Origin: Desulfomonile tiedjei DSM 6799 | GTDB lineage: Bacteria; Desulfobacterota; Desulfomonilia; Desulfomonilales; Desulfomonilaceae | Reading direction: 5' to 3' | DNA length: 64,000 nucleotides | NCBI RefSeq assembly: GCF_000266945.1 | Contig: NC_018025.1 | Span: forward strand, 2,914,001 to 2,978,000 | Part shown: piece by piece, positions 26,132 through 38,818 of the stretch | Layout of the letters: the number at the start of each line of letters is the position of its first letter | Numbering within the stretch: the stretch's first letter is position 1 | Notes under the pieces: generated by a model | Told to the model about the DNA's origin: nothing | The model's input: only the letters and a program-made list of their open reading frames with translations | Database searches by the model: none | Made by a program: the position numbers and the translations under genes

Positions 26132-29092
26132 TCAGTTCAGTCGCGAGGCTGATTTTCGGACGCCGGGTTTGGCGGCCTTGCGACGTTCCCGAGTGGGAGT
26201 CGTATTGTTCTGATGGCTAAGCACAACAGTTGCCACCTGTTCCGTATCAATGGAAAAAGGTTGATATCCTTTGTCGTTTTCCAGGACCTCTTTTAAGTAA
26301 AGCCCGGTATACGATCCGGGCGTCGCAGAGACTTGCTCGGGAGTCCCCTGAGCTATGATGGTGCCTCCTTCGTCTCCGCCTTCAGGTCCCAGATCGATGA
26401 TGTGATCCGCAACTTTGATGACATCCATATTGTGCTCGATAACAACGACGGTGTTGCCGGCATCCACAAGGCTCATGAGAACATCCAGAAGCTTCCGCAC
26501 GTCTGCGAAGTGCAAACCTGTAGTGGGTTCGTCGAGTATATACAGCGTTCTGCCTGTACTTCGTTTCGAAAGTTCACGGGAAAGCTTTATGCGCTGTGCC
26601 TCTCCTCCGGAGAGAGTCGTCGCGGCCTGACCGAGCTTGATATATCCGAGTCCTACTGCCTGAATTGTTTGTAATTTGTTGAACACGGAAGGAATATTGG
26701 CCATGAATTCTGCAGCCTGATTCACCGTCATATCCAATACTTCGGATATATTTTTGCCCTTGTAGCGAATGTCGAGCGTCTCTCGGTTGTATCGTTTCCC
26801 TTTACAGACCTCACATTTTACGTACACGTCCGGAAGAAAATGCATTTCTATCTTGATGATGCCATCACCTCTGCACGCTTCACACCTTCCACCTTTCACG
26901 TTGAAACTGTAGCGGCCCGGCTTGTAACCACGGACCTTGGATTCCGGTAGATTTGCGAATAACTCTCTGATGAAGGTAAACACGCCGGTATACGTGGCCG
27001 GATTCGATCGAGGAGTGCGACCGATGGGGCTCTGGTCTATATCTATTACTTTGTCCACCAGGGACATTCCTTCAATGGAATCGATCTCTCCGGCTTTATC
27101 TTTGCTCTTATAGAGTCGTTGTGCCAGTGCTCGGTAGAGAATATCCATGACCAGCGTGCTTTTTCCAGATCCCGAGACCCCGGTTATGCAATTAAACACA
27201 CCTAAAGGAATCGCCACTTCAATATTCTTGAGATTATTTGCACGTGCACCTCGAATCGTAATCTTCTTTTTCCCTTTGGAACGTCTCTTCTTTGGTACCG
27301 GGATAAACTCGCGGCCAGAAAGGTACTTTCCCGTGAGCGAATCTTCGCTCTTGAGAATATCAGCCGGTTTCCCGGAGAAGACAATTTCACCTCCCATGCG
27401 ACCCGCACCGGGCCCCATATCGATTACATGATCGGCATTCAGGATTGTCTCGGGGTCGTGCTCAACGACAAGAACGGAATTGCCCTGATCCCGTAAGTCC
27501 ATTAACGTGGAGAGCAACCGACGGTTGTCACGCTGGTGCAATCCTATGCTCGGTTCGTCGAGGATATAGAGCACACCTACCAGAGACGATCCTACCTGCG
27601 TGGCCAATCGTATACGCTGCGATTCCCCCCCGGACAAAGTGGCCGAGGACCTGTCCAGAGTAAGATATCCCAGGCCCACTTTCTCCAGAAAACCGAGGCG
27701 GTCCCTTATTTCCTTAATGATACGTCTTCCGATTTCAGTTCGGCGGGCATCCAGCTTGAGATTTTCGACAAAACGAACAGTCTCCCTCACGGAGAGAGCA
27801 GTCAACTTGTGGATCGGCATATCTTCTATGAGTACGAACCGGGCCTCTTTCTTGAGCCTGGCCCCTTCGCAGGTCGGACAGGGAATGGAGCTCATGAATC
27901 GAGTGAATTCCTCGTCCAGCTCGTCTCTTTCGGATTCACGATATCGTCGTTCCAGGTTCGGTAAGACTCCCTCGAAACTCTTGCGAAAATAGTGTTTCCG
28001 GCCGTCACGTTCATAGGAGAAATCGATCTCTTCGTGTCCGGATCCGTGGAGAATGACTCCCTGCACTTTTTCGGAAAGCTTGCGGAACGGTGTATCCGAA
28101 TTAAAACCATAGTGCTGTGCCAGAGCTTCAATCATCTGATAAAAGAAGATGGAGCCCCGTTTTTCCCAGGGTGCGATTGCCCCTTTTTTCAGAGAAAGAT
28201 CCGGATCGGGAATCACAAGGTCAGGATCGAATCGTATCTTTACGCCGAGCCCCCCGCAGGTCTCACATGCGCCAAAAGGGTTGTTGAACGAAAACAGACG
28301 AGGTGACATTTCTCCCAGAGACACCCCGTGCTCCGGACAGGCGAACTTCTCACTGAACAGATGAACAGGTCCCCCCAACTCTTCGACCATGACGATGCCT
28401 TGACCGAGCTTCACAGCTTGTTCCATGGAATCAGTGAGGCGTTTCTCCACACCTTCTTTGATTACTAGCCGATCTACCACCACCTCAATAGAATGTTTCT
28501 TATTCTTCTCCAGTTGTATCTCATCCGAAAGACCCCGGAGTTGCCCGTCAATTTTCACCCTCGCATAGCCTTCCCGCTGCAGGTGCTGTAATTCCTTTTG
28601 ATACTCTCCCTTCCTGCCGGTAACTATGGGAGCCAACAAATGCACTCGAGTCCCCGAGGGAAAACCGAGAACCTGATCGACCATCTGTTGGACTGTCATT
28701 GAACTGATGGGCCGTCCGCATTCCCAGCAATGAGGAACTCCGATTCGTGCGTACAAAAGACGCAGATAATCGTAGATTTCAGTGACCGTACCTACTGTAG
28801 AGCGAGGATTCTTGGAAGTAGTCTTCTGCTCGATGCTTATTGCAGGGGAGAGTCCTTCTATTAGATCGACGTCAGGCTTATCCATCATCTCCAGAAATTG
28901 CCTTGCGTATGCAGATAACGACTCCACATAGCGCCTTTGACCTTCTGCATAGATGGTGTCAAAAGCGAGAGTGGATTTTCCTGAGCCGGAAAGACCTGTT
29001 ATTACGACGAGCTTGTCGCGAGGAATGTTAATATCGATATTCTTGAGGTTATGCTCCCGCGCACCCTTGATGATAATTTCTTTTGCTCCCAC
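26132..29092 (-). CDS. uvrA: Excinuclease ABC subunit A
   Basis: UvrA is the damage-sensing ATPase of nucleotide excision repair. The 986-residue protein has both ABC modules: Walker [10 protein letters not shown] (residues ~31-39) and [18 protein letters not shown] and LSGGEAQRI signatures, two Walker B segments ([24 protein letters not shown]) and zinc-binding cysteines, including the [14 protein letters not shown] pair. About 40 extra C-terminal residues (basic, KAAKPGVRK) exceed the family length. The start is GTG 29092 with no strong ribosome site. Confidence 0.96.
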   Translation of the reverse strand: MGAKEIIIKGAREHNLKNIDINIPRDKLVVITGLSGSGKSTLAFDTIYAEGQRRYVESLSAYARQFLEMMDKPDVDLIEGLSPAISIEQKTTSKNPRSTVGTVTEIYDYLRLLYARIGVPHCWECGRPISSMTVQQMVDQVLGFPSGTRVHLLAPIVTGRKGEYQKELQHLQREGYARVKIDGQLRGLSDEIQLEKNKKHSIEVVVDRLVIKEGVEKRLTDSMEQAVKLGQGIVMVEELGGPVHLFSEKFACPEHGVSLGEMSPRLFSFNNPFGACETCGGLGVKIRFDPDLVIPDPDLSLKKGAIAPWEKRGSIFFYQMIEALAQHYGFNSDTPFRKLSEKVQGVILHGSGHEEIDFSYERDGRKHYFRKSFEGVLPNLERRYRESERDELDEEFTRFMSSIPCPTCEGARLKKEARFVLIEDMPIHKLTALSVRETVRFVENLKLDARRTEIGRRIIKEIRDRLGFLEKVGLGYLTLDRSSATLSGGESQRIRLATQVGSSLVGVLYILDEPSIGLHQRDNRRLLSTLMDLRDQGNSVLVVEHDPETILNADHVIDMGPGAGRMGGEIVFSGKPADILKSEDSLTGKYLSGREFIPVPKKRRSKGKKKITIRGARANNLKNIEVAIPLGVFNCITGVSGSGKSTLVMDILYRALAQRLYKSKDKAGEIDSIEGMSLVDKVIDIDQSPIGRTPRSNPATYTGVFTFIRELFANLPESKVRGYKPGRYSFNVKGGRCEACRGDGIIKIEMHFLPDVYVKCEVCKGKRYNRETLDIRYKGKNISEVLDMTVNQAAEFMANIPSVFNKLQTIQAVGLGYIKLGQAATTLSGGEAQRIKLSRELSKRSTGRTLYILDEPTTGLHFADVRKLLDVLMSLVDAGNTVVVIEHNMDVIKVADHIIDLGPEGGDEGGTIIAQGTPEQVSATPGSYTGLYLKEVLENDKGYQPFSIDTEQVATVVLSHQNNTTPTRERRKAAKPGVRKSASRLN

Positions 29093-29463
29093 GATAAACC
29101 GAGTTCCCTGATCCGAGTCGATTCAACCCGAAAAATTGGGGCGAACACGCGTCCGCCGCTGTTTTTTCGTGCAACATTGCCGGCCTGTCGATTAATCGGG
29201 GGACATCCAATTTCCCCCGAAAGGCCTGGTAAGAATTAACAGCATGTGGCGGCTGGTGTAAAGGGGAGGGCCTCGGAACGCGCCGGAAACGGTCTTTCCC
29301 AGTGCTGAACTAACATTTTTACTATTTCTTCGGGAAGATGCACGAAAACTATAAACTATTGCTTGACTAACCCAGGGGGGCGTGTTATTTCGCCAGTGTT
29401 TCCGAGAGTCAGGCACGTCGGACCTCTCTCGGGTGTCTCACCTTTCCGCTAGGAGGTATGGTT
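29093..29463. other. Divergent intergenic region between uvrA and the 142-residue gene
   Basis: A 371-base gap expected to hold promoters for both genes. One candidate is annotated at 29363-29391. No LexA box of the CTGT-N8-ACAG type was convincing. Confidence 0.45.
29363..29391 (+). promoter_or_regulatory. Possible promoter upstream of the 142-residue gene
   Basis: TTGACT, 17 bases, TATTTC, 73 bases before the ATG at 29464. The -35 box is 5 of 6; the -10 box is 3 of 6. Confidence 0.4.
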
Positions 29464-29892
29464 ATGTTGTTTTCTTTTTCCAATCCGGCCGATGGAGTCT
29501 CCGAACCTCCCGGTGACTTCAAAAGCAATTACCGCCACCTCAAACAAATCATTAACAAGGCCCTTAAAGAGGGGACGCCACTGGAGGAACTGAATCTTAT
29601 CCCCAAAAACCGCTCCGGTAAACCGCAACGCCAACTATCGAGAGACGATCTTCTCAAACTTCTCCACGTGATCAGGAGAATCAAGACCAAGTATCAGAGG
29701 CTGTTGCAATCACCCGTGCCCAAGGAACTGGAACGAGATATCCTGGTAAAAGATCCTGCAGCGCGGCTTCCATGGGAAGAAGAAGCACTGGAAAAGATCG
29801 AGCAGTGGCGAAAAGACCTGAAATCGGTACAGGCTCAGGTCAGGAAAGAACTGAATGATCACCTCACTAGTCAGTTCTTCCGGGACATTTAA
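29464..29892 (+). CDS. Hypothetical basic helical protein
   Basis: A 142-residue protein rich in Lys, Arg, Glu and Leu with predicted coiled-coil helices (KSVQAQVRKELNDH). No family is recognised. The ribosome site AGGAGGT at 29451-29457 abuts an ATG at 29458 with no spacer, so the second ATG at 29464 (spacing 6) is the likely start. No signal peptide. It converges with the DUF362 gene. Confidence 0.55.
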   Translation: MLFSFSNPADGVSEPPGDFKSNYRHLKQIINKALKEGTPLEELNLIPKNRSGKPQRQLSRDDLLKLLHVIRRIKTKYQRLLQSPVPKELERDILVKDPAARLPWEEEALEKIEQWRKDLKSVQAQVRKELNDHLTSQFFRDI

Positions 29893-29913
29893 GACGAGGC
29901 CTTCCTTTTTCCG

Positions 29914-31002
29914 CTAGGCCGGATACAGGTCAAAGAGCTTTCCCCATTTGCTGGTCTTCTTGAAGGCCTCCATTTGGGGTTTTGCTTTTAGAGGCCAGTA
30001 AACGAAATCGTGATAGAAAAAAGATCCGAACACGAAAGCGTATACGAGCGGGGTCCTGAAGAACAGCTTCTGCACGGATCTGAGCGGTCCGAACCAGATG
30101 AATCTGCCTACCAGCGAAGCGGCATTATTCCCAACTGTAAAACCCCAACTTTCTTGTGAAATGTCCGTTCCGACGATCTCGATATCCCTGAGGTCTCCCT
30201 GTCCCAGGCCCGATTCGTGGGCAATCCGGATGAAATTCAGATCTAACGGATTGAACCCCATCAGCTTCGCTGCCACAGCGTCGATAGCTGTACAGTCGCC
30301 TGCTGCGAGCATCAGATCCTTTTCCACCGGAATCATAGTCCGGGGGCCCGGGCCGTTTCCGCAAATCGTTCCATCCATGACAGTGAAGATCCCGGCGTGA
30401 ATCTCTTTCTGAATTGCCAGCAGATCGTTCAGCGTTTCGTGAATGACTGAGTGGGTATAATGTCTCCGGGTGGTGAGCAATCCTCCGAACGCATTCTTCA
30501 TGGACCCGGTGGTGCCCGTGTAAATGTGGCATTTTACCGTGGGAAGATGCACGATATTCTTGCCTATGAAATATTCCGGAATTGTTATCCCTTCCGGGTA
30601 AATATCGTCGAGCACCCGCATTTTTGCTTTGGGAATGTACCGAATCCAGCGCATATCTTCCTTACGGAAATTATAGAGTACCGGTATGTTGTACTTCTTG
30701 AAGATCGGAACGTACTTATTGAGCTGTTCCCCTTTGAATGCATCTGTCACCACCGTCTCGTTCTGAACGCAGACAATATCGTTGTATCCGGCATCTTTCA
30801 GAGTGAGGATCACTCCTTCCAGTTGCCATGGTGTAGTATTTGCCCCGAGAAAGGGAAAGTGCCAGGAAATATTGTCTTTGAGGATTACCGGGGCTGCCGG
30901 ATCCAGATAATCTCTGAACCTCGCGTTTTCCATGGCTGTTCTGACATCTTCAAGTATTGTCTCAGGCGTTGCTCTTTGCACCGCAACAATCGATTTTTCC
31001 AT
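29914..31002 (-). CDS. DUF362 domain protein
   Basis: A 362-residue protein of the DUF362 family, common in anaerobes and often associated with Fe-S proteins. Seen: LKDNISWHFPFLGANTTPWQ, IVHLPTVKCHIYTGTTGSMKN (the conserved K-x-H...G..K core), DGTICGNGPGPRTM and AGDCTAIDAVAAKLMG. There is no C-terminal ferredoxin domain as in some members, and the tail is aromatic and basic. Its biochemical role is undefined. The zinc-ribbon gene upstream ends 17 bases before this start, so they may be co-transcribed. Confidence 0.8.
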   Translation of the reverse strand: MEKSIVAVQRATPETILEDVRTAMENARFRDYLDPAAPVILKDNISWHFPFLGANTTPWQLEGVILTLKDAGYNDIVCVQNETVVTDAFKGEQLNKYVPIFKKYNIPVLYNFRKEDMRWIRYIPKAKMRVLDDIYPEGITIPEYFIGKNIVHLPTVKCHIYTGTTGSMKNAFGGLLTTRRHYTHSVIHETLNDLLAIQKEIHAGIFTVMDGTICGNGPGPRTMIPVEKDLMLAAGDCTAIDAVAAKLMGFNPLDLNFIRIAHESGLGQGDLRDIEIVGTDISQESWGFTVGNNAASLVGRFIWFGPLRSVQKLFFRTPLVYAFVFGSFFYHDFVYWPLKAKPQMEAFKKTSKWGKLFDLYPA

Positions 31003-31018
31003 ATATTTCCTCGCAGTT

Positions 31019-32128
31019 TTACCTTTTCAACAAATCCCAGACCCACCCGACGATGTCCGCGGTGTAAAGAGCTCCCTGTGCTCCCGGATAGTTGTCCCAG
31101 GAATCCGATGTTCCGCGTCCGGAGATTTGCATGTTCTTGATTTTTTGCATTTTCTCTTCAGCCTTGAGGCGTTCCAGTTCTTCTATTTTGGCTTTCTGGA
31201 GCCCGCCTCTAGCTACGAAATCCATGATCTTCTCGACCTCACCCGGATCGAACCACATGCCGTGGCCCTTGCAGGAATCTATGATAATTCCCGAGATACG
31301 AGCAAAATTCATTCGATTCATCACATTTCGGCAAACTGGGCACCTCACGTATCGAATTGCCATATCACTCTGGGCGGGAGCGCGTTTGCCTCCATCAATC
31401 GAAACCACGACACGTTGCGAGTTCTCTTGCATCATCTCGAAAGTTTCCTCCGGGATGAAGCTTCCCGTACACTTCTCGCAATGCATTACAGAGAAGTCTC
31501 CAATTTTCCTTGCACGCATAGGAAGTTCGCAACGGGGACACAAACGGTCTTCCAGAACAAGCCCATCTTTTATCAGACCTTTCACGGTCTTTGCGCATTT
31601 TATGCAGAAGCGGCTGTCAGCCGGAATTTCAGCGAAACAATGCGGGCAGTTGATCGTTTTTCCCTTGAGTGAAAAATCCAGAGGTGCCGAGCAGTACTCG
31701 CATCTTTGAGCATCTCGTTTTACTGCCGCGCCACAGGATGGGCAATGCAGCACCAGGCCGGTATTGAGATCCACTGCCAGCGATTCTTCCGAATCGCGCG
31801 GGCCTTGCGGGCTGCCGAATCGAATCTTCAGATTGTTTTCTCGCTCCCGCGCTATTTCCGCTGTGAGTTGCCCTCTTTCCTTGAGGACTCCCACCAGCCT
31901 GCTCAATTGCGAATGAGTGAGGCCGAATTTTTCTCGGAGTTCCTGATCCGAAGCCCCTCTCGAGAAATCATCGAGAAAACTGCTGACGTTGACTCTTTTT
32001 CTGCCGTCCTCAGACACGTTTCGCTCCCTGGTGAAAATAGCTGTGCCGGAAAGACTCTCCGGGTCGGCGGATATATAGAATAGAGTACCAGAAGGCAAAC
32101 GAAAAGAGGTAACTGCTTCGTTGTTCAA
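31019..32128 (-). CDS. Multi-zinc-ribbon protein with winged-helix-like N-terminus
   Basis: A 369-residue protein. An N-terminal region (about 30-90, SDQELREKFGLTHSQLSR) resembles a DNA-binding helix-turn-helix. It is followed by at least four CxxC zinc ribbons: CPSCGA/CEYC, CPHCFA/CIKC, CPRCELP/CEKC, and a zf-TFIIB type CPVC...CKGHGMWFDPGEVEKI with the family GMWFDPGE signature. A coiled-coil stretch (LERLKAEEKMQKI) precedes the end. Role unknown, perhaps protein or nucleic acid binding. The start is TTG 32128, uncertain. Confidence 0.7.
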   Translation of the reverse strand: MNNEAVTSFRLPSGTLFYISADPESLSGTAIFTRERNVSEDGRKRVNVSSFLDDFSRGASDQELREKFGLTHSQLSRLVGVLKERGQLTAEIARERENNLKIRFGSPQGPRDSEESLAVDLNTGLVLHCPSCGAAVKRDAQRCEYCSAPLDFSLKGKTINCPHCFAEIPADSRFCIKCAKTVKGLIKDGLVLEDRLCPRCELPMRARKIGDFSVMHCEKCTGSFIPEETFEMMQENSQRVVVSIDGGKRAPAQSDMAIRYVRCPVCRNVMNRMNFARISGIIIDSCKGHGMWFDPGEVEKIMDFVARGGLQKAKIEELERLKAEEKMQKIKNMQISGRGTSDSWDNYPGAQGALYTADIVGWVWDLLKR

Positions 32129-32394
32129 TGAAGAATGGCTTCAGCATGCTGGTGAGTTCGCCAGGGATTGTTCTTATGCTCGATTGGTGCAATCAACCTC
32201 AAAGCCAGTTTTCGATAGCGAAAATCAACCAATGCCACCCGGCCAAAGATTGTCATTGCGTGGAGCGTACCCGCGTGGCACTCTCCCATAAAGAGAGGCT
32301 TGCTCACATTGAGGGAAATTGTTTCGTGCCCGCCCTCATGATGATAGACACATGCATCGAACCGGTTTGACAAATGAATGATGGGAGATTCACC

Positions 32395-32949
32395 ATGCAA
32401 AAATCAAAGATTAGCGTGTTGGGAATAATGATTTGTACGGTATTGCTTATTTGTTCCACATCGTTTTCTGACCAGAATTTGGAGCTTATTGAAGCGGCTC
32501 AAAAGGGAGACTTGAAACGAGTGCAAGATCTTTTGAACAAGGGCTGCGATGTAGAGACTAAGAATAGGGATGGGATTACGGCCCTAATGGCTGCTGCATT
32601 CAACAATCATCTCGAGATCATGAAACTGCTTTTGGAATGGGAAGCCAACGTCAATGTCATGGCCAATGGCGTATCTCTACTGATGGTGAGTTCCACCATG
32701 GGGCAAACCCCGGTTGTACAACTACTTTTGGAATGGGAAGCTGATGCCAACGCCAAGGATAGTAGCGGTGTTACGTCCCTCATGGCAGCCTCATACGAAG
32801 GTCATTTCGATATTGTAAAACTGCTCATCGAAAATAGAGCCGATATCCATGCAAAGAGCAAAGACGGAGATACCGCATTATTGGCAGCTACCACAAAGGG
32901 TCACACCAAGATAATGGAATTGCTCAAGGCTCACGGAGCCAAAGAGTAA
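32395..32949 (+). CDS. Exported ankyrin-repeat protein
   Basis: A 184-residue protein: signal peptide (KISVLGIMICTVLLICSTS) then five ankyrin repeats, for example NRDGITALMAAAFNNHLEIM and DSSGVTSLMAASYEGHFDIV. Ankyrin arrays bind proteins. The ATG at 32395 follows GGGAG; an earlier in-frame start at 32374 would precede the signal. It stands alone and no partner is evident. Confidence 0.8.
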   Translation: MQKSKISVLGIMICTVLLICSTSFSDQNLELIEAAQKGDLKRVQDLLNKGCDVETKNRDGITALMAAAFNNHLEIMKLLLEWEANVNVMANGVSLLMVSSTMGQTPVVQLLLEWEADANAKDSSGVTSLMAASYEGHFDIVKLLIENRADIHAKSKDGDTALLAATTKGHTKIMELLKAHGAKE

Positions 32950-33127
32950 AGGCTGACTGGCGAGTTCTTGACGGCAAGAACAGGAAGTACACTTGAGTCG
33001 AGCTAACGCGATTGCCGAATTTGCAGCTTCCTCTGGGCGAGCGTGCATTTTTGCGGATTACGCACAGATAAACAGTCGTTCAACTACCACCCGAAACTGA
33101 ATCTCTATCATGATCCGGCTATGGGCC

Positions 33128-33156
33128 TTGACAAATGAACCGGTTGGGGGTAATTT
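33128..33156 (+). promoter_or_regulatory. Promoter of tRNA-Lys
   Basis: TTGACA, 17 bases, TAATTT, with the -10 box ending 14 bases before the tRNA. Both boxes are good (6 of 6, and 4 of 6 to the consensus). Confidence 0.7.
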
Positions 33157-33170
33157 AGCAAATTCAAAAA

Positions 33171-33246
33171 GGGCCGTTAGCTCAACTGGTAGAGCAACTG
33201 ACTCTTAATCAGTAGGTTTGGGGTTCGAGCCCCCGACGGCCCACCA
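33171..33246 (+). tRNA. tRNA-Lys (anticodon CTT)
   Basis: A complete 76-base cloverleaf. The acceptor arm GGGCCGT pairs with ACGGCCC, and discriminator A and CCA are encoded. The D arm has GCTCAACTGGTAGAGC. The anticodon stem ACTGA/TCAGT encloses loop CTCTTAA, giving anticodon CTT (Lys, AAG codon). The T arm is GGGGTTCGAGCCCC. A promoter and a terminator flank it. Confidence 0.96.
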
Positions 33247-33258
33247 GAGAAAACAAGA

Positions 33259-33287
33259 GGTTAGCCAATTTCTGGCTGGCCTTTTTT
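33259..33287 (+). terminator. Intrinsic terminator after tRNA-Lys
   Basis: GGTTAGCCA and TGGCTGGCC form a 9-bp stem (two G-U pairs) over a 5-base loop, followed by six T. It lies 12 bases after the tRNA. Confidence 0.8.
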
Positions 33288-33452
33288 GTTGAGGGATACT
33301 CAGGGATAATCATTCTGCCAGAAATGCCTCCTGCAGAAAACCATGCAGGCGCTATTTCAAATTCAGATAATCTCTTATACATCCTTAGTTATCGCTTGTT
33401 ATAGTCAGCGCCAAAAATTTTGTCGTTTGTCCCGCGTGTGAATTACAGGATA

Positions 33453-33546
33453 TTGGTAGCGACCGGCGTCCCTGCCGGTCCATTCAATCGATATCATTAA
33501 TCATATTAAAGAGTGTGCCGGCACGGAGGCACGGCACCTACCAATA
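33453..33546 (+). repeat. REP-like palindromic element, copy B
   Basis: Begins TTGGTAGCGACCGGCGTCCC and ends GGCACGGAGGCACGGCACC followed by TACCAA. The outer arms TTGGTAG/CTACCAA are complementary and the blocks resemble copies A and C. The AT-rich centre is about 35 bases. Confidence 0.75.
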
Positions 33547-33644
33547 CCCCCCTGTCCCTAATCGGACATTAGTTTTGGCAATTCGTGTGTGTGTTTGGGC
33601 TCCAGTTTCCGTGACCGACAGACTGCAAGGGCTTAAAGAAACGA

Positions 33645-33672
33645 CGGCGTTTCAGATTGTATTGAAACGCCG
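33645..33672 (-). terminator. Terminator of katG
   Basis: A perfect 10-bp stem, CGGCGTTTCA and TGAAACGCCG, over an 8-base loop. Read on the minus strand it is followed by TCGTTTCTTT. It lies 126 bases after the katG stop. Confidence 0.5.
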
Positions 33673-33797
33673 CCCTCATATATTGCCAATAGCCTCCTTG
33701 AGCATTTCAAAACACCATCAATTCGTGGCGGCTATCGCTTCCCGATCATCCGATCTGCAGTTCAGACGTGCTTCAGAAGCCTTCGAAGACGTTTATG

Positions 33798-36035
<2,238 letters not shown>

Positions 36036-36056
36036 TTAACGTTCTGCACGAGAATT

Positions 36057-36072
36057 GTTATCTCTCAATAAC
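36057..36072 (-). promoter_or_regulatory. Possible katG operator (inverted repeat)
   Basis: GTTAT, 6 bases, ATAAC, with a further GTTATCTCT unit repeated at 36074-36082. It lies about 50 bases upstream of katG on the template side and might bind a peroxide-responsive repressor, but it does not match the PerR box. Confidence 0.25.
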
Positions 36073-36229
36073 CGTTATCTCTTTTTGGCCAAGGAAATTT
36101 CTGTGTCACGTATCCTCTTGACATTTCCGACATAAACCAAAGAAGTCCAAGCGATGATTGTAAATTCTAAAGCCCGTCTTTTTGGAAAAGCACATGAAGA
36201 AATTCTGGTGCTGTAGGCGTAATCTTTAA

Positions 36230-37903
36230 TTATACAACAGGGAAGAACAGATGAAACGTGGTTCCCTGTCCTGTTTCACTGGTAACGGTTATGTCACCTC
36301 TCAATTTCTTCATAATACCGTAGCAAATAGCAAGTCCGAGACCGGTACCTTTTCCCACAGGCTTTGTGGTAAAGAACGGATCGAAAACCTTGGTCAGATG
36401 CTCTTTCGGGATTCCAGGGCCGTTATCCGATACATCAACAACAACGTAATGTCCGTGAAGCCTGGTTGTGATCGCGATGCTCCCCGCACCGTGTTCCATG
36501 GCATCCAAGCTATTATTGATAAGATTAACCAGTATTTGTTCCACTTCGGAAGGAGAAACCTGCACTTTCGGAAGATCGGGCGCAAGTACGGTCGTAAAGG
36601 TAAGGTCGCCGCCTTGCGATCTGTGTGAATAGAGTTCCACGACATTCTCGAGAATGCTGTTTAGTTGGATGACTTCGGCCCTATGGTCCACCGGGCGTGC
36701 AAAACTCAAGAGTTTGTGCGTGATGCCCCGGCATCGTTTCCCGTGTGCCTGGATCCGGGACAATGCGACTCTGAATTCAGGTATGTTCTCCCGGATCTCG
36801 TCCGTTCCATCGTCCAGTAGATCTTGCATCCAGCCGGCTTCCTGAACCATGACGGCCAGTGGGTTGTTTATCTCGTGGGCTATTCCGGCTGCCATCTCTC
36901 CCAGGGAGGCAAGCTTCGCCGTTTGCATGAGTTGCTCATTCATGAGCTGTCTTTCCTGATCCATGTGTGCTACGTGATGGGCCAGACGTCGCGACACAAA
37001 CGCAGCAACCAGCCCTAAAATAAGTGCTCCCAGGAAAACGGCTGCTATCGACGAACGGCGCGCATCGTAGATTGCTGCATAAGCGTGGTCTTTTTCTTCG
37101 AAAAGTGTCAGCATCCAAGGGGTATTCGTGATTCTTATCTTCAGACAAATAGTAGAACCCTCAGGGCTTTCGTTAATTTCCGGTACAGCACAATCCTCCT
37201 GTCCGGCCATTCGTTCATCGTAGGCTACTTTTTCCGGAAGTGCAGCATCAGCCGGAAATGCTACCTGAACCTCCCCTGTTCTGTTGACGATGAAAATTCT
37301 GGCTGCCGGCTCCAGATCGAGCCCGCCGAGCACCCGGGTTAGAGGATCGGTGCTGAATGCTGCAAGAAGGACCCATTTTTTCCGATCGTGTTCCACAGGA
37401 AGAGCAATCGTGAAACTGTTCCCTCGGGTCTTATCCGTTGCAACATCAGTAATATACAGTCCTCTTTCATTGGTCCGCTGGAGGAACGGGAAAATCGAAG
37501 AATCGGACGGAGTATCCTCGACGGTATCTGGGGACCATGCGACCTGCTTCCCCTGGGAGTCCAATAGAACCAGCGACTGGACAGTGTCTCCGAATATTGA
37601 CTTCAGGACCTGGAAATTCTCGGAGACAGCGGATTTCGTTCCAAATGAGGCGGAAGGATTCTGAGCCAGCACTCGAAGGGCTATAATCCGGGCTTGGATA
37701 ATATTCTCCAACTGTGCCTGTCCGTTCAGAATGATTTCCTTCAAACGCTGCTGTACCTCAACTTTATAAGAGGAGATAAAATAGTATCTGGCCACAGCTC
37801 CTAATATGAGAAGAGGTATGATGGACACCGCAAAGGTGGTGAGGAACATCTTTGAGGCAAGAGAGCGATACTGAAATCTGTATTGACTGACCGTCACGTC
37901 CAT
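36230..37903 (-). CDS. Sensor histidine kinase with extracytoplasmic domain
   Basis: A 557-residue membrane kinase. A first helix ([19 protein letters not shown]) and a second ([19 protein letters not shown]) enclose a ~270-residue periplasmic sensor of the dCache type. Then come the phosphoacceptor box [18 protein letters not shown], with the His in AHE, and the ATP-binding domain: N box [13 protein letters not shown]1 [10 protein letters not shown] box VFDPFFTTK and G2 GTGLGLA. No response regulator is adjacent. The ATG at 37903 was preferred to a TTG at 37975, which has no ribosome site. The upstream kinase-like gene is 21-90 bases away on the same strand. Confidence 0.88.
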   Translation of the reverse strand: MDVTVSQYRFQYRSLASKMFLTTFAVSIIPLLILGAVARYYFISSYKVEVQQRLKEIILNGQAQLENIIQARIIALRVLAQNPSASFGTKSAVSENFQVLKSIFGDTVQSLVLLDSQGKQVAWSPDTVEDTPSDSSIFPFLQRTNERGLYITDVATDKTRGNSFTIALPVEHDRKKWVLLAAFSTDPLTRVLGGLDLEPAARIFIVNRTGEVQVAFPADAALPEKVAYDERMAGQEDCAVPEINESPEGSTICLKIRITNTPWMLTLFEEKDHAYAAIYDARRSSIAAVFLGALILGLVAAFVSRRLAHHVAHMDQERQLMNEQLMQTAKLASLGEMAAGIAHEINNPLAVMVQEAGWMQDLLDDGTDEIRENIPEFRVALSRIQAHGKRCRGITHKLLSFARPVDHRAEVIQLNSILENVVELYSHRSQGGDLTFTTVLAPDLPKVQVSPSEVEQILVNLINNSLDAMEHGAGSIAITTRLHGHYVVVDVSDNGPGIPKEHLTKVFDPFFTTKPVGKGTGLGLAICYGIMKKLRGDITVTSETGQGTTFHLFFPVV

Positions 37904-37996
37904 CAGATGACGCCTTTTCTTGGATATTAATGCGACGTGATCCTGAAGCCCTAAGCTCAGGATCGATTCGACCAAGAGACATTTCCAGTCCTAAGG

Positions 37997-38818
37997 TCAT
38001 TCGGGAGCAAAGACAACTCCGTTGGTTCCTCTAATGTACACTTCTTTGACGACGGGAATACGCTGAGCCATCTCCGTCAACCACCGAACCGTTTCCACCG
38101 AACGCTTTCCCGATGAAAGTTCTAATTCTACTAAGATTATCACAGTCCCCTGCTGAGCAGTCACTTTGGCAGTCGGATAGTTTGCGACAATTTCGGCCTT
38201 GATTCTCGCTGCTAAGGTGAGGTCGTCCACAGCGCTCTGAGATTCGACAGTCGTTCTGAAACTAGCCATTCCTGCTGTACGGACTATCAGTTCCACCGCA
38301 TCGTCCACGGAGATTTTCCGAATGTGCAGGACCATATCGTACAATGCCGGATCGCTTGTATCAATGCCGAAAAGCTTAAGGCTCCATTGCCTCCGCTCTT
38401 CATCGTCCTTCTTTAGGATGTACGCTGCTTCATCACGCGAAATCCCTTCGCGTTCCATCTCGAAGTGAACGCGATCTTCAAAATCCGCGAGAATCCTCAC
38501 ATTCAGGACATGACCGATATTCTGGAGATAGAAATGGCCAGCCAAGCCGTGATATACGAGGTTATCCTTCTGAGCCTTCTCAAGAAGAGCCGAGGCAAAA
38601 TAGGCCAAATACTTCTCTCTGCCATGTGAAAATCGTTCCAGTATCGTTGGTGCGTCGTGCAGGGCTCGTATCAGCTTGATTTCAGGAGTGTTGAATTGTT
38701 CTGAAGCCTCGACGAGCAGATCTCTGGAGATACAAGTGTAGCCCAGCTTGAGCGCTACCTTTTCGGCCACCTCTTTTCCCTTACTGTATGATCCTCGTGA
38801 GATGGTAATTATTGCCAC
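37997..38818 (-). CDS. Cytidylate kinase-like protein with BON-like C-terminus
   Basis: A 273-residue protein. The N-terminus ITISRGSYSKGKE is the P-loop of the cytidylate-kinase-like family, followed by GYTCISRDLL. The C-terminal part (about 195-270) resembles a BON domain (VRWLTEMAQRIPVVKEVYIRG). The family is widespread in Desulfobacterota and is not the housekeeping Cmk; its substrate is unknown. The GTG at 38818 with GGAGGAG is the start; an ATG 72 bases upstream would add a basic tail. It precedes the sensor kinase. Confidence 0.75.
   Translation of the reverse strand: MAIITISRGSYSKGKEVAEKVALKLGYTCISRDLLVEASEQFNTPEIKLIRALHDAPTILERFSHGREKYLAYFASALLEKAQKDNLVYHGLAGHFYLQNIGHVLNVRILADFEDRVHFEMEREGISRDEAAYILKKDDEERRQWSLKLFGIDTSDPALYDMVLHIRKISVDDAVELIVRTAGMASFRTTVESQSAVDDLTLAARIKAEIVANYPTAKVTAQQGTVIILVELELSSGKRSVETVRWLTEMAQRIPVVKEVYIRGTNGVVFAPE

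Larger units (their letters stand above)
33247..33797. other. Intergenic region between tRNA-Lys and katG
   Basis: A 551-base gap holding the tRNA terminator, REP-like copy B and the katG terminator hairpin. Its open frames do not encode a recognisable protein. Confidence 0.55.

Noticed and set aside
36057-36082. Fur or PerR box before katG
   Set aside because: The GTTAT repeats do not match either 19-mer or 15-mer consensus closely enough; retained only as a low-confidence operator.
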